Notes under the pieces: generated by a model
Told to the model about the DNA's origin: nothing
The model's database searches: none
The model's input: only the letters and a program-made list of their open reading frames with translations
DNA from: Pisolithus tinctorius
Taxonomy: Eukaryota; Basidiomycota; Agaricomycetes; Boletales; Pisolithaceae
Reading direction: 5' to 3'
NCBI GenBank assembly: GCA_024663395.1
Contig: JANFAH010000006.1
Coordinates: 2,418,001-2,482,000, forward strand
Length of the DNA stretch: 64,000 bases
Translations under genes and position numbers: made by a program
In this document: one piece after another, positions 46,353-58,312 of the stretch
Layout of the letters: every line of letters begins with the position of its first letter
How positions within the stretch are numbered: the first letter of the stretch is position 1

Positions 46353-49300
46353 ATGAGTTCGTTCTCGCACAGCACCCCGACTCGAGAACGCCATTATTCC
46401 TCCTCCCAGTCGAGCTCGTCGCCCATGTCAGCCCGACCCCAGACATCCTCCTCCTCTTCGTCCATACCCTCTGCCGCATCCCTCGTCTCCTCAACAGCGG
46501 CTAACCCAACAACCCAACCCATCGCCCTCGACGCTCTCCTCTCACAACATGCAGACGCTCCGAACCCAACCCTCGCTGCTCTCGAACAGGCACTCTCAGA
46601 ACGAAACGTCTTCTCAGGTCAGAATACCCAGCTATGGAAACTGATCGAGAAACAGCGAAGCGGTTACAACCAAGTACTCAAGGAGCTCGAACGCATCCGT
46701 GCAGAGAGAGATGCGTACAAGTGTCGTCTACAAGCAGCAGGCTTGAGCACCGAACTCGGAAAGAAAGAAAAGGGCAAGGTTTTGCGTCCCTCGGCGTCCA
46801 ACGCAACCATGTCGACTGTCGATTCCCGGGTAGTGGGCATGGTTCGCCATCAGTCGGACAATTCAGGTGCGCACGAACAATATCTATCATTGTCGCATTA
46901 TCCAATGTCTGTGATCTAGCTTCGTCCTTCCGTGACCATCGTCCCATTACACCTACCAAAATGTCAGAACAACTTGACGCCCCTGATGACCATATGCCCC
47001 AGTTTCGTGCCACCTCACACACTCCTGTGTCTCCAGCGGTTGTTCCCCCAAGGTCCGCCTCTCTATCCCAAGGAACTCCTACTCCGACATCCAACCAGTC
47101 ATTTTCATCCACGGTATCGTCGTCCGAGGCGCAACCTCGAACAAGTGAAGGTGACGTAGCCGATACCTATTGACTGTTGCCGGCCATTAATACCGCAGTA
47201 GGCTCTGTAACCTCGCAACCCGGATCTCAGTCGCAACCCAGTCGTTCCGGCGCCCCCCATTTCGACACCGGCATTTCATCTTCATCACTACAAGCATCGC
47301 CTCTTGTACTTAAGGCCCATCCAGCGTCGCTCACTCCTCACAATCCGTCGGCCGGGACGCTCACTCCAATTATAGAAGACCCACGACTTAGTCAGGAGTC
47401 TTCCCGAGCACGCTCTGCCACAGGTGACAGCCCACTGCCCAGCCCCAACTGCGCAGGGAGTTCCATCACCAGCTCCTCCGCGTCCGAAAACAGTCAATCC
47501 CGGACCGACAATTTGTCCATCAATGGTCATCAGCAGGAAAGACATTCACCCAACAAGTTGGATTGCACGGATAAGGATGATGACAACGAGTTTCTCGATT
47601 TGGATGGTGACGCTGAGAACCAAGGCGACGGTGCTGCCTTGGACCATCCTGATCCTGGTCCCTTGTCGCCATCAAAGAAAAAGAGTAAGGCCCGTGCAAC
47701 GGTAGAAGACTTTCCAATGCCTCCTTCACACGGTGCTGTGCACGTCTCCACGCACAATATGAACGCGAATCCTCAGTCGCCAGGAAGCACCGACATGGTT
47801 ACACCCACACAAGCGAATTCTAAATCTTCTGCGCACCGTCACGGATTACAGGTTTACCAGGAACAAAAAAGACCGCAAGCGCTCTCACACTCGCAGTCGT
47901 CGTTACTTGAACTGGTTCCGTCGCCGACCACCCCGGATTCACCACTCCCGTCGTCATATCTTTCGCCAGCCAAGTCGGTTCACAGTGGGACAAGCGTTGG
48001 CCCAAGCCCAACTTTCAGATCTCTTCCGCTGGTCTACGATGATCTCAAAACAACGCGTGTCACCGTTTTGCATTCTTCTGTAAAACCCAATGATCGCGGC
48101 AAAGATGTCCTTTCGTTTGTACTTCATGTTGATCCTAGGAATGGAAAAGATTCGTGGAAAGTCGAGAAGATGTATTCAGATTTCTTGGGTCTGGACCAGA
48201 GAGTGAGAGCAGTGGTCGGAAAGAGCGTAGCGAAGAAGATGGGTGTTTTACCCGATGGCAAAGTTTGGAGGGATCATGCGCCGGCGAAGGCTGATCAACG
48301 CAAGGTGAGCTTGATAATTCTGTTCGCAGGTAATCCTTACTTACCTCACCAGGTTGCACTTGAAGTTTACTTGCAATCCTTGGTTAGCCTTCCTGTCAGG
48401 AATAAGGACGAATTTATTGCGTTCCTCACCTCTGATATCGTCCGTGAGACCAAGAAGCCCGTTATGCAAGCCGGATACAAGGAAGGATACCTCACGAAGC
48501 GCGGGAAGAACTTTGGCGGATGGAAAACACGCTACTTTGTTCTCCAAGGACCCGTACTCGAATATTTTGAGAGTGTAAGTTGCTACGCCCCCTTCGCAAC
48601 GCTATTGGCTTTACAAAGGTCCATTAGCGTGGCGGTGCTCATCTTGGTTCCATCCTCATAACAAATGCCCAAATCGGTCGCCAACAACGCACTGTCGATA
48701 ACGACGACGAGAAGAATTATCGTCACGCGTTCCTCATTATTGAGGCAAAGAAAGGCCCTGGTGGTTCGAATCCAAGGCACGTTCTCTGTGCCGAAAGCGA
48801 CATTGAACGAGATAGTTGGGTGGATATTCTCGTTCGCTATGTCTCTGGAACCTTCAGTGAGGATCCAATATCGTCCACTTCGGGTGGCCCGAGCCCCCTA
48901 GCGGTCAATGTTCCACATCATCAAGGTGCAGGCTCGGCTCAACCACGATCAAGCACGAGCTCGAGTCAAGATCATACTGCTACACCTGGGAGCAAACGTG
49001 CGGTAAGGACGGTATCTAAGGACGACATATCGAAAGGAGCTGTAGTGCCGATATCACAGCTTGCATTGGATGCGAACAATGCCAAGTTCTTCCAGACTCC
49101 CCCAATCCCAGAGTCAACCTCACTTGACGACCCGCAAATGTACACGGCGAGTCCCACGAAGTCTTCATCTCATCATTATACTGTTGACAGGGACAACAAC
49201 ATTTCCACCGAAGGAAACTCGAGACGATTGCTTGAACATAGTAACGCCCCGACAGAACCGGTGTTGTCCACGTCCCTTCCGACGACCTCACCACTTGACT

Positions 49301-50939
49301 CTGCAGGCCAGAGTCTTGTGTCTTTCAGGGCGAACTCGGAGTTGGGGCATTACGTAGACGCGGATCGCTCTGTTGTCGCACAGGGGCAAGATCACGGAGC
49401 CGGTACTGATCCGTCGAAGCCTTACGAAGGGCGCCGCGACAGGAAATCATATTACCCGGGCTTATCATCGATATCTGTTTCACCGGTGGCGCCAGTGTTC
49501 CCTGACCGTGCACCATCTCCTGATGTGGGATCGACACCCCTGAAGCATGGGGAGTTGAACGGAAAGGTTAAAATTTCTGGACCTCTCAACGGCGCTCCTA
49601 TTCCGCCAGGGTACAAGTTCGGCAGTAGGGATGTGGTCGGGGAATGTTCGTCGTCGTCAAATGATAGACGTGAGAAGGCCAAATCGAGGTCGTTCTGGGG
49701 CTTTGGCAGCAAGCCTGCAGATAAAGTGGTACATATTCCACGAGCGGTGTTTGGAGTTCCGTTGGAGGAGTCTCTGGACGTGGCTGAAATTGCGCGACTA
49801 CCGGCGGTAGTGTTCCGGTGTATACAATACCTGGAGGCGAAGAAGGCGGAGAAGGAAGAAGGTATTTATCGTTTGAGCGGCAGCTCTGCCGTTATCAAGG
49901 GTCTCCGGGACCGGTTCAATATGGGTAAGTGGGCTCCGTGGCAGTCGGTAGGGCTGGTATGAACTCTAATCTTCAGAGGGCGACGTCAATCTGCTTGGAT
50001 CGGACGAGTACTGGGACCCCCATGCTATTGCTGGGTTGTTGAAGAGCTTCTTGCGCGAACTACCTGCAAGTATACTGACGCGGGAGTTGCATATGAAGTT
50101 CCTGGCTGTCATGGGTATGTCTCGCGTTACTGGTATGCTACGTCTGCTCACACTTTCCGCAGACTTTGTGCAGCCTCAAGAACGCATACGCGAACTGTCC
50201 TTCCTCATCGCTTCCCTCCCGATCGCCAATTATAGCCTTCTCCGCGCGCTTACCGCCCACCTGATTTTGATCGTGCAGAACTCGGCTTTCAACAAGATGA
50301 CCATGCGCAATGTCGGTATCGTATTTAGTCCGACACTGGGTATACCTGCAGGCGTGTTTAGCCTAATGTTGGGCGAGTTCAACCGAGTGTTTAACGTTGA
50401 TGCGGCTAGCGACGTGAGCGAAGAGAAATCTGGTGACTTGAGCCGGAGGAACAGTCGACAGTACTCGGATGCTGCTGCTGATCAGCTTCTTGGTCTTTCG
50501 GGTCGATGCTTGGACAATGGTACGTTTACACTTTTGTAACCGTATATTGCATATTGGCTGATTGCCTCATCACCTCCTCTTAGCAACGACAGAAGAGACA
50601 CCCTCTGAAGATGGCGATAGCATGTCTCTCCAATACGAGAGTGGTAACGAGACTGCTGAAAACGACGCGACCGTCGAAAGCGCGAATCAAAGCCAGTTCT
50701 ACTCGCAGGAGCAGAACAACGCTGACACTTCATCACCCGCTCGTTCTGAACTTTCCTCGCAACGGCGAGGCCACGCGTCCAACGTTGCCGCCAGTCGCGG
50801 TCTCAATATCGCTGTGAACAACGTTAACAACAGGAAAGCCGATCGACAAAGTCGTATGATTGGACTCCCTGTGTCCCCACGACCGACAACGGAATCACCT
50901 CGTTCACCGGTTGTCGTCCAGACTACTACTACCAAGTAA
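46353..50939 (+). CDS. PX-PH-RhoGAP protein (Bem3-like)
   Basis: A Rho/Cdc42 GTPase-activating protein expected at sites of polarised growth. The Ser-rich N-terminus (MSSFSHSTPTRER) is followed by a coiled coil (LWKLIEKQRSGYNQVLKELERIRAERDAYK) and a long Ser/Pro-rich linker. The PX domain spans VTVLHSSVKP, VLSFVLHVD, WKVEKMYSDFLGLDQRVR and VALEVYLQSLVSLP. A PH domain follows (KEGYLTKRGKNFGGWKTRYFVLQGPVLEYFES ... FLIIEAKK ... WVDILVRYVS). The C-terminal RhoGAP domain begins VFGVPLEESL and contains EEGIYRLSGSSAVI, whose Arg is the catalytic finger, then LKSFLRELPASILTRE and NKMTMRNVGIVFSPTL. The order coiled coil-PX-PH-RhoGAP is that of Bem3. Introns lie near 46867-46918, 47152-47201, 48305-48353, 48574, 49925-49977, 50115 and 50520. 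Confidence 0.92.
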
Positions 50940-51893
50940 ACGCTGACAACCTGTACCGATTGATTGATCACGATCATTAACAAGTAACTGCCGCCGCCAC
51001 CCCACCACACAGCATACCTACATACAGTACACTCACTTGCAGTGTCCTCTTACGATCGATAACGTTCTTTTTTTTCTTGTTTGAAACGGGTGAAATTCCA
51101 GCCCAGGGTGGGCTATGTGTTTCTGCTATCTATATATACCCCTCTTTTTTTCCTCTCGTTTACAATATCGTACGTACCTATACCACCTAGAGCTGGTGGT
51201 CGATGAATGATTGTTACTCTCACGTACGCTCTGTCCCACCACGAGTCTCTCTCTCTGTTTATACCTCTCTACCAGAACGGTTGTTTCTTTTACTTATCTG
51301 TGCACGAGTAAACTGTGCCCCAATGGAAATGTCAATCGAATGGATGTAGAAGACACCTGTGGATGATGTCGTTGATACTTCAGGTTTGCGAGTTGCGACA
51401 TGACGTCGTTAACAGAACCCCGTGTCGACACACCATTGGCTTCGATGGCGATAACATGGTGTCGTAATCCTCAAAGCCGGGACCCGCACCTCTGAGTATG
51501 GCTAGAATGCGTCACGTCTGTATACGTGGAATGATGATGACGGGTGTATGGGTCGAATTTGGTGCAGGGATGGAGGAGAGGTGAGTGCTGGAGAAAACAC
51601 CGGCTATGTGGGAGCATCTGTATTTTGGGGATCGTAGACAGCAGAAACACAGGGGCAGTGTGCACTAAATCCGGCACCACTGCTCCGTATATACGCCGGG
51701 CGCCTAAGTTCCAAGCTTGTCATCACTTCGTTTACACCCCAACCTCGAATCAACGTTGAAATACTACACCAAATATTCATTTCCCAATGGCCAGAGCGCA
51801 TTCCAAGAAACGTTGTCTCTTGGGATTTGCGAAACTGTCCGACCTTGCTTCAGTATGTAGCTACTGCTTCCTAGAGCTTAGTTGCTTATCGAA
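50940..51893. other. Intergenic region
   Basis: The first 300 bp is pyrimidine-rich with T runs and is probably the RhoGAP 3' UTR. The rest precedes the NLR gene. No conserved coding sequence was recognised. Confidence 0.5.
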
Positions 51894-54800
51894 ATGCAGA
51901 AAAAAAAGAAACAGTCTCCGGGACGGGTTCAGACACGAACAGGGGATCGCTTCTCCACGCCTGAAATATCGAGCACGGCCTCTCGTGGTATGCTCGCCAG
52001 AATGAGGAGCTTCCATCGATCGAGTCAAAGTCCTTCGACCAGCATCAGCCGGGGGCTTGCTAATACGGCAACTGGTGGGAGAGTTCAGGAGAAACAGGAG
52101 GAGTCTACAGAAGCAATTACAGCTCAGGATGTATGTGGTCCACCGCATCTGATCACTGCGATGATGCTGAGCGATTCCCTGAACAGGCTGCCGCCACAAG
52201 TACCGGCAGTGAGGAACAAGAGCAATGGAAGGTAGTCCCGACCAAGAATGTATGTCATCTTGATGTGCGGCTGCTACCGTGATTTAAGTGGTTCTGCTGG
52301 GCAGGCTGAAAAGTCAATCGTCAAACCTACCGAAGCATCGGCTGGCAAGGGTGTCGGTACTGCAGTAAAAGACTTCGGCGGTATTGATCCCATTCCGTGT
52401 ATCGACAAAGGTGCCGTTGCCGTTGGTAACCCCAGTACCACACTCTCCGAGGTTCAAAACTTGAGTGACACTTATCTCAAACCCTTCAAAGTTTTCAATC
52501 AAGTCGTTTCCACTCTTGCCAACGTAAACATTTCACTTTCTGCATCCGTACAATGATTGAATGTGCGCGCCAGGTTCACCCCTACGCCCAGATTGCGCTA
52601 GGAATCTTAACCTCTGCCGCCCAGGTTCGTGCCCACTTTCCACTGCCGTTTCACATCTCACGCAGTCATTAGTTGCTCATAAACCAAGTGAATCTAGACA
52701 GCGCAGTGTCGGGCCTCTTCCACACGGTGCGAGCCGTCTACGAATTTCTTACGGAAGAAAATAGCATAAACAATATCGACGAAATGAAAGACACCCTTGC
52801 AAAGATCGCACGAGCGATAAGTGACTCAGCGCAGTTTATCAATAACTATTCTGCAACGAAAAGCTTCTGTAGGTCATATCCTCACCTCGGTTACCATATC
52901 ATGACTTGATATACCCTCAGGGAAAAGAACTGCGAAGAACATTTTCTCCGAGACGCAGACCGTTGTAGATGGTTACGCCAAGACCCTAGACAACTTGATG
53001 CAACAGTACCGCGACCGCACTATCCGGGACATTCAGGTTAACGCATACCACATATCTGAGGACTTGAATCTCGATGGTGTGGCTTATGCAGGGGGCGCGG
53101 GGCTGAACAAGACGAAAACATGCCTCGATGGCACAAGGAAGGAGATTTTACAGGAGATCATCGACTGGATTAATGATCCTGACATTGATACCCCTCGTAT
53201 CTTGTGGCTTCACGGGCAGGCGAGAAGGGGAAAATCGACTATTGCTCATACAATTGCGTCGTGGTTCCAGGATGTAGGAGGAGTCGGTTCTTGCTTTTGT
53301 TTCGCTCGTGACCTGCAGGCTGAACACCGCGAGGAGAAGATTCTGACCACAATTGCTCGTGATCTCGCTGATCGCGATCCTTCCTTTCGGCGGGCATTGG
53401 CGGACGCCATGTCGGAGGGCCACTACCTCAAGACCACGTCTGACGTGGTGCAGCAATGGGAGCAACTCATTTTGGAGCCGTTATCGAAGATCAATGGAAC
53501 GATAGTCGGGAACGTGGTCGTGGTGATCGATGCCTTGGACGAAAGTGGTCCAGACACATCGAGGGAGCACATCCTATCCCTACTCACCTCGCCGAAAGCT
53601 ACTCATATACCCTCCAATTTCCGCATCCTTCTGTCGTCCAGACCGCTTCCAGACATCCAACGTGTCCTGGGTACCGCTGCGCATGTGAAGGCCACCTCAT
53701 TGGACAACATCTCTGCAGTATCGGCGGAGCGTGACATCCGGCTGTATGTTTCCACCGAGCTTTGCTGTCTCCCAGAGATTGGAGCCACGGAAGTCCAGAA
53801 CATTACTCAAAAGTCGGACGGTCTATTTGAGTGGGCTCGTCTAGCATGCACGTTCATCAAGTCGAATGGGCCAAGCCAATCGGTCACGGAGCGCTACAAT
53901 GAGGTTATGTTCCCTCATTCTGGAGGTGGGGGAACCTTGTTGGACGTCATGTACAAAACAATCCTTGAAGACACTGTGCCGCAGGAGGAGACCACGCTCG
54001 CGCGATTTCGCTCCGTGATGCAACAGATCATGTCGACGTCCGAGCTTCTGCCGTTGGATGCGTTGAATGAGATGCGCAGTCACTTTCCCTCGGAGCAAGA
54101 TCATTTTGATATCATAATCATTCTCGAATCCATGGCGCCGCTATTGAGTGGGATATCAGACAGGAGCTCTGTCGTTCGACCTCTCCATGCATCTTTCTAT
54201 GACTTTCTCACTGACCGTCTACGGAGTGGGGTATATTTTGTTGGTGGACCTAGTGCCGACATGCATAGCAACCTTGCCCTTGCTTCGCTGGATACACTTC
54301 GCAGCGAGCTGAAATTCAACATATGTGGACTGGAAAGCTCCTACCACTGCAACTCCGAGGTAGCTGATCTGCAGGAGAGAATCAACAAAAATATTTCACT
54401 CCATCTATCCTACTCATGTCAGTATTGGGCTCACCACCTGCAAAGAGTCCTGTTTGACTTGGAGCTTGCAATGTTGGTAAAAGTTGTTGTTGGAAGTGAA
54501 AAGGTTCTCTTCTGGCTTGAGACACTGAGTCTCATCAGTGGACTTGGATGTGCTACAAGTTCTCTTGCCTCCACTATCTCATGGCTACAGGTGGGTAATC
54601 CACAAAGATACTTGATTTCATCTAATGTGATTTGAAAGGGCCAAAGTGGTTTTGAAGATACCTTGGCATTAGCAGGGGATGGGATCAAATTTCTGCAAAA
54701 TTTTGGGGGTGTAATTGCCCATAGTACACCACACCTTTACATTTCTGCATTGCCATTCACACCATCAAACACAATATTTGCAAGAATGATCAAACCAAAA

Positions 54801-57120
54801 TTCTCTTGCTTTGCTGGGATTAATGTAGGGGGGCTTAAGGAATGGCCAGCTGCTCAGCTTGCACTGCAGGGGCACACTGGTTGGGTCCAGTCTGTTGGAT
54901 TCAGCCTTGATGGAAAAAGGATTGTGTCAGGCTCAGCTGACAACACTGTAAGGATCTGGGATGCTGAGAGTGGTGTCCAGGTTGGTGACCCTCTTGTGGG
55001 GCATACCCATGGAGTCAACTCAGTTGGATTGTCCTCTGATGGCAAAAGGATTGTCTCAGGGTCAGCTGACAACACTGTGAGGATATGGGATGCTGAGAGA
55101 GGTGTCCAGATTGGTGGTCCTCTTGAGGGGCACACTGGTATAGTGCTGTCAGTGGGGTTCTCCTCTGATGGCAGGAGGATTGTCTCAGGGTCAGATGACA
55201 AGACTGTGAGGATCTGGGATGCTGAGAGGGGTGTTCAGATTGGTGACCCACTTGAGGGGCATACTGATAGGGTCAACTCAGTTGGATTCTCCCCTGATGG
55301 CAAGAGGGTTGTCTCAGGGTCAGATGATAAGACTATGAGGGTCTGGGATGTTGAGAGGGGTGTCCAGATTGGTGGCCCTCTAGAGGGGCATACTGATTGG
55401 GTCAATTCAATTGAATTCTCCTCTGATGGCAAGTGGGTTGCCTCAGGCTCTGCTGACAGCACTGTGAGAATCTGGGATGTCAAGAGTGGTGTCCAGATTG
55501 GTGGCCCTCTTGTGGGACATACTGATGGGGTCAACTCAGTTAGATTCTCCTCTGATAACAGGAGGATTGTTTCAGGCTCAGATGACACTACTGTAAGGAT
55601 CTGGGATGTTGAGAGAGGTGTCCAGATTGGTGGCACTCTTGAGGGGCATAATGGTGGGGGAGTCAACTCAGTTGGATTCTCCAAGGATGGCAAGAGGATT
55701 GTGTCAGGGTCAAATGACATCAATGTCAGGATATGGGATGCTGAGAGGGGTGTGCAGATCAGTGACCCTTTAGAGGGGCATACTGGTGGGGTCAATTCAG
55801 CTGGATTATCCTCTGATGGCAGGAAGGTTGTCTCAAACTTCTATGATAACACTGTGAGGATCTGGGATGCTGACAGTGGTGTCCAGATTGGTAGCCCTCT
55901 TGAGGGGCATACAGATTGGGTGCTGTCAGTGGGATTCTCCTTTGATGGCAGGAGGATTGTCTCAGGCTCACATGATGGGACTGTGAGAATCTGGGATGCT
56001 GAGAGAGGCATCCAGATTGGTGATCCTCTTGCAAAGCATGCTGGTGGGGTTCAGTCTGTTGGATTCAGCCTTGATGGAAAGAGGATTGTGTCAGGCTCAG
56101 CTGACAACACTGTGAGGATCTGGGATGCTGAGAGAGGTGCCCAGGTTGGGGGCCCTCTAGAGGGGCATACTGGCAGTGTATGGTCAGTTGGATTCTCCTC
56201 TGACAGCAAGAGGATTGTGTCAGGCTCAGCTGACAACACTGTGAGGATATGGGATGCTGAGAGGGGTGTCCAGATGGGAGGCCCTCTTGAAGGGCATACT
56301 GATTGGGTGCTGTCAGTTGGATTCTCCTCTGATGGCAAGAGGATTGTCTCAGGTTCAATTGACTGGACTGTGAGGATCTGGGATGCTGAGGGAGGAGTCC
56401 AGACTGGTAACTCTCTTGAGGGGCATACTGGTGGGGTCAAGTCAGCCCAATTCTCCTCTGATGGACAGAGGATTGTCTCTGGCTCACATGACATGACTAT
56501 GAGAATCTGGGATGCTGCAAGAGGTGTCCAGATTGGTGGTCCTCTTGAGGGGCATAGTGGTGCAATCCACTCAGTTGGATTCTCCTCTGATGGCAAGAGG
56601 ATTATCTCAGGCTCATATGATGGGACTGTGAGGATCTGGGATGTTGGATTCTCTGACAACAAGTGGAGTACCTTGGGGCTAGAGCACGGGACACTCCTAC
56701 ATGCTCATGAACATGAAGATAAAGATGAGGGTATTAATCTCCCATCCCAGATCATCAGATGTGAGTGGCAATAACTTGTCATGTAATCTCACTTTACTCA
56801 GCCAACTTAAATTTATTATAGCATGTACAATCTGCTTTTCACCTGTCTCTTCACATGCATTGTATGATACTCAACAACTCCTTGATGGCCTTCTGGGGGA
56901 AGAGGTGTATGTGATGTATGAACCAGTGAAGCTTTTCCATGATGGCTGGATCAGAGGTCCAAAAGGGAGATTATTACTTTGGATACCTCCAACATTTTGG
57001 GGGAGATTTTATTCAATGTGGAACACAGTAGTCATCCCCAGGGGTAGTTGTGTAGAGCTGGACTTGAGCCAGATGGTGCATGGGAAACAGTGGTATCAAT
57101 GTTTCCAACCAATTGTTTAG
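51894..57120 (+). CDS. NACHT-WD40 NLR (STAND) protein with 14 WD40 repeats
   Basis: About 1,600 residues in eight or so exons. The N-terminal helical region (FNQVVSTLANV...HPYAQIALGILTSAAQ, NYSATKSF, RTAKNIFSETQTVVDGY) belongs to the agaricomycete NLR type. The NACHT NTPase has ILWLHGQARRGKSTIAHT (Walker A, with Arg-Arg in the loop), NVVVVIDALDES (Walker B) and FRILLSSRPLPD (sensor 1). A helical linker (VRPLHASFYDFL) leads to 14 WD40 repeats of 43 residues. A C-terminal domain (GWIRGPKGRLLLWIPPTFWGRFY, WNTVVIPRGSCVELDLSQMVHG) closes the protein. Such proteins act in fungal allorecognition and antimicrobial immunity. From 54358 on, inside the coding region, the DNA is CpG-free while the NACHT part is CpG-rich. 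No break in the frame is seen. Confidence 0.88.
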
Positions 57121-57544
57121 TTTTCTCCTGTGACTGACATCACTTTTGTATTCTACAATCCATAACCAGTGTTAACAGAAGTTTCCAATTGTAGAACTGT
57201 AAGATTCTGTTGTGCTGCTGGATGTCATTGCCAAAAGTTGGGAGTTGCAGCTTTTAATGGAACATCCACAAGTGCTGTGTATTCCATGCAGACATCTGAC
57301 TGATACACAGATAAGCTACCTTTCCTATGACATAAGATATTAGCAGCAGTTTCACCTGGTATATAGGGAACCACATTACTAAGAAGCTTATAAATGTTAG
57401 TGCAGTGCATCATTTGCAGCCAGGTAGTGATACAGAAACAAAGGAATGTAAATGGGAAGGAAAAGAAATGTACCCCATATTCAGCAGTTTTTCAAAGCTA
57501 CCATGACTGTCTCTGAGTCTGTCTGTACCAATGAGTTCCAACAA
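54358..57544. other. CpG-free tract B
   Basis: Between 54357 and 57545 only one CG dinucleotide occurs (56687), in 3187 bases read line by line. It starts within the NLR coding exon, about 500 bp before the WD40 array, covers the whole array and the C-terminal domain, and ends about 420 bp past the stop. All Arg codons in the array are AGA/AGG. Upstream NACHT coding DNA is rich in CpG. Confidence 0.93.
54867..56675 (+). repeat. 14 tandem 129-bp WD40 coding repeats
   Basis: Each unit encodes 43 residues of the form (E/V)GHTxxVxSVGFSSDGKRIVSGSxDxTVRIWDAERGVQIGGPL; unit 7 has one extra Gly. The total of 603 codons is 14 x 43 + 1, the number for two seven-bladed propellers. Units are highly alike at DNA level, which implies recent or continuing homogenisation. 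Differences concentrate at the residues after GHT and around SGSxDx, positions on the top face of WD40 propellers. Confidence 0.93.
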
Positions 57545-58312
57545 CGAAAATCAGAGAGTTGGAGAACCAATACATTTTCTTTAGCAGCCCGCAGGATGAC
57601 CAGCACTGAATCCCCACAGTCAGATGCAACCAGACCAACCTGCCTAGATTTAGGAGTTTCCCATTGGAATTTTGCCACGGCTTCCATGAGTGTATATTTG
57701 GGGTCAGGGTGTTTTAGCACGAAGAAGAGTGGGCAAATGGACATGCAGAAGCAAGGCATCACTCTCGCTATGCCAATTCCACCGATGCGCGGTAGCAAAG
57801 CAAGCGCGTATGAGTGCAACAATGCCAGTGAAGTAAGTATTGTAGGCTGTATAAGGTACGAACCTGTCTAGGTAAACGAAGAGCGGCACGGCACTCATCT
57901 CAACACCGTGTGCAAGTGAACACTCGTGCACCACAACGGACCGACGCCGGCGCTGACAGTAGTTGTTAATACGCAGGTGGAGGTGTGAGCATGCAGGTGT
58001 CCTGGTTCGGACGCAAATCCTTGAGTTGAGCGCATTTCCATGGACAGTCAGGTTCGCATTACTGGGAGGTGATGGGCTTAATGGATAGATAACATCTTGC
58101 ATGCAAACGTGGTGGCAGAAGAACGACTTGCACGTGCGAGGTTGTGACGCGAACAACCCGAGTGTGAATGACTCTACTTGAATCCGATGCTTACATATGT
58201 ACAAAGTAGGCTCAAGCCAAATCCAGCTTGTTCAATGACCATTCGACCAATTCCTTGAGTGTGGAACAGCTAGAAATTCCACCGCCTGGATTATAAGGAC
58301 AGTGAACACCAG
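57121..58312. other. Intergenic region with unassigned minus-strand reading
   Basis: About 1.2 kb. The first 420 bp belongs to the CpG-free tract. A minus-strand open stretch (about 57481-57880) with hydrophobic character (GIGIARVMPCFCMSICPLFF) could be an exon of an unknown gene, with a possible start MSAVPLFVYLDR further upstream, but no family was recognised. The last 300 bp precedes the ligase gene. Confidence 0.35.

Noticed and set aside
54854..56662. Long minus-strand open frames opposite the WD40 array
   Set aside because: They arise because the repeats lack stops in the antisense frame; the Ser/Pro/Thr-rich product has no known family.
54867..56675. Satellite or CRISPR-like array
   Set aside because: The 129-bp units are fully coding WD40 repeats with no spacers.
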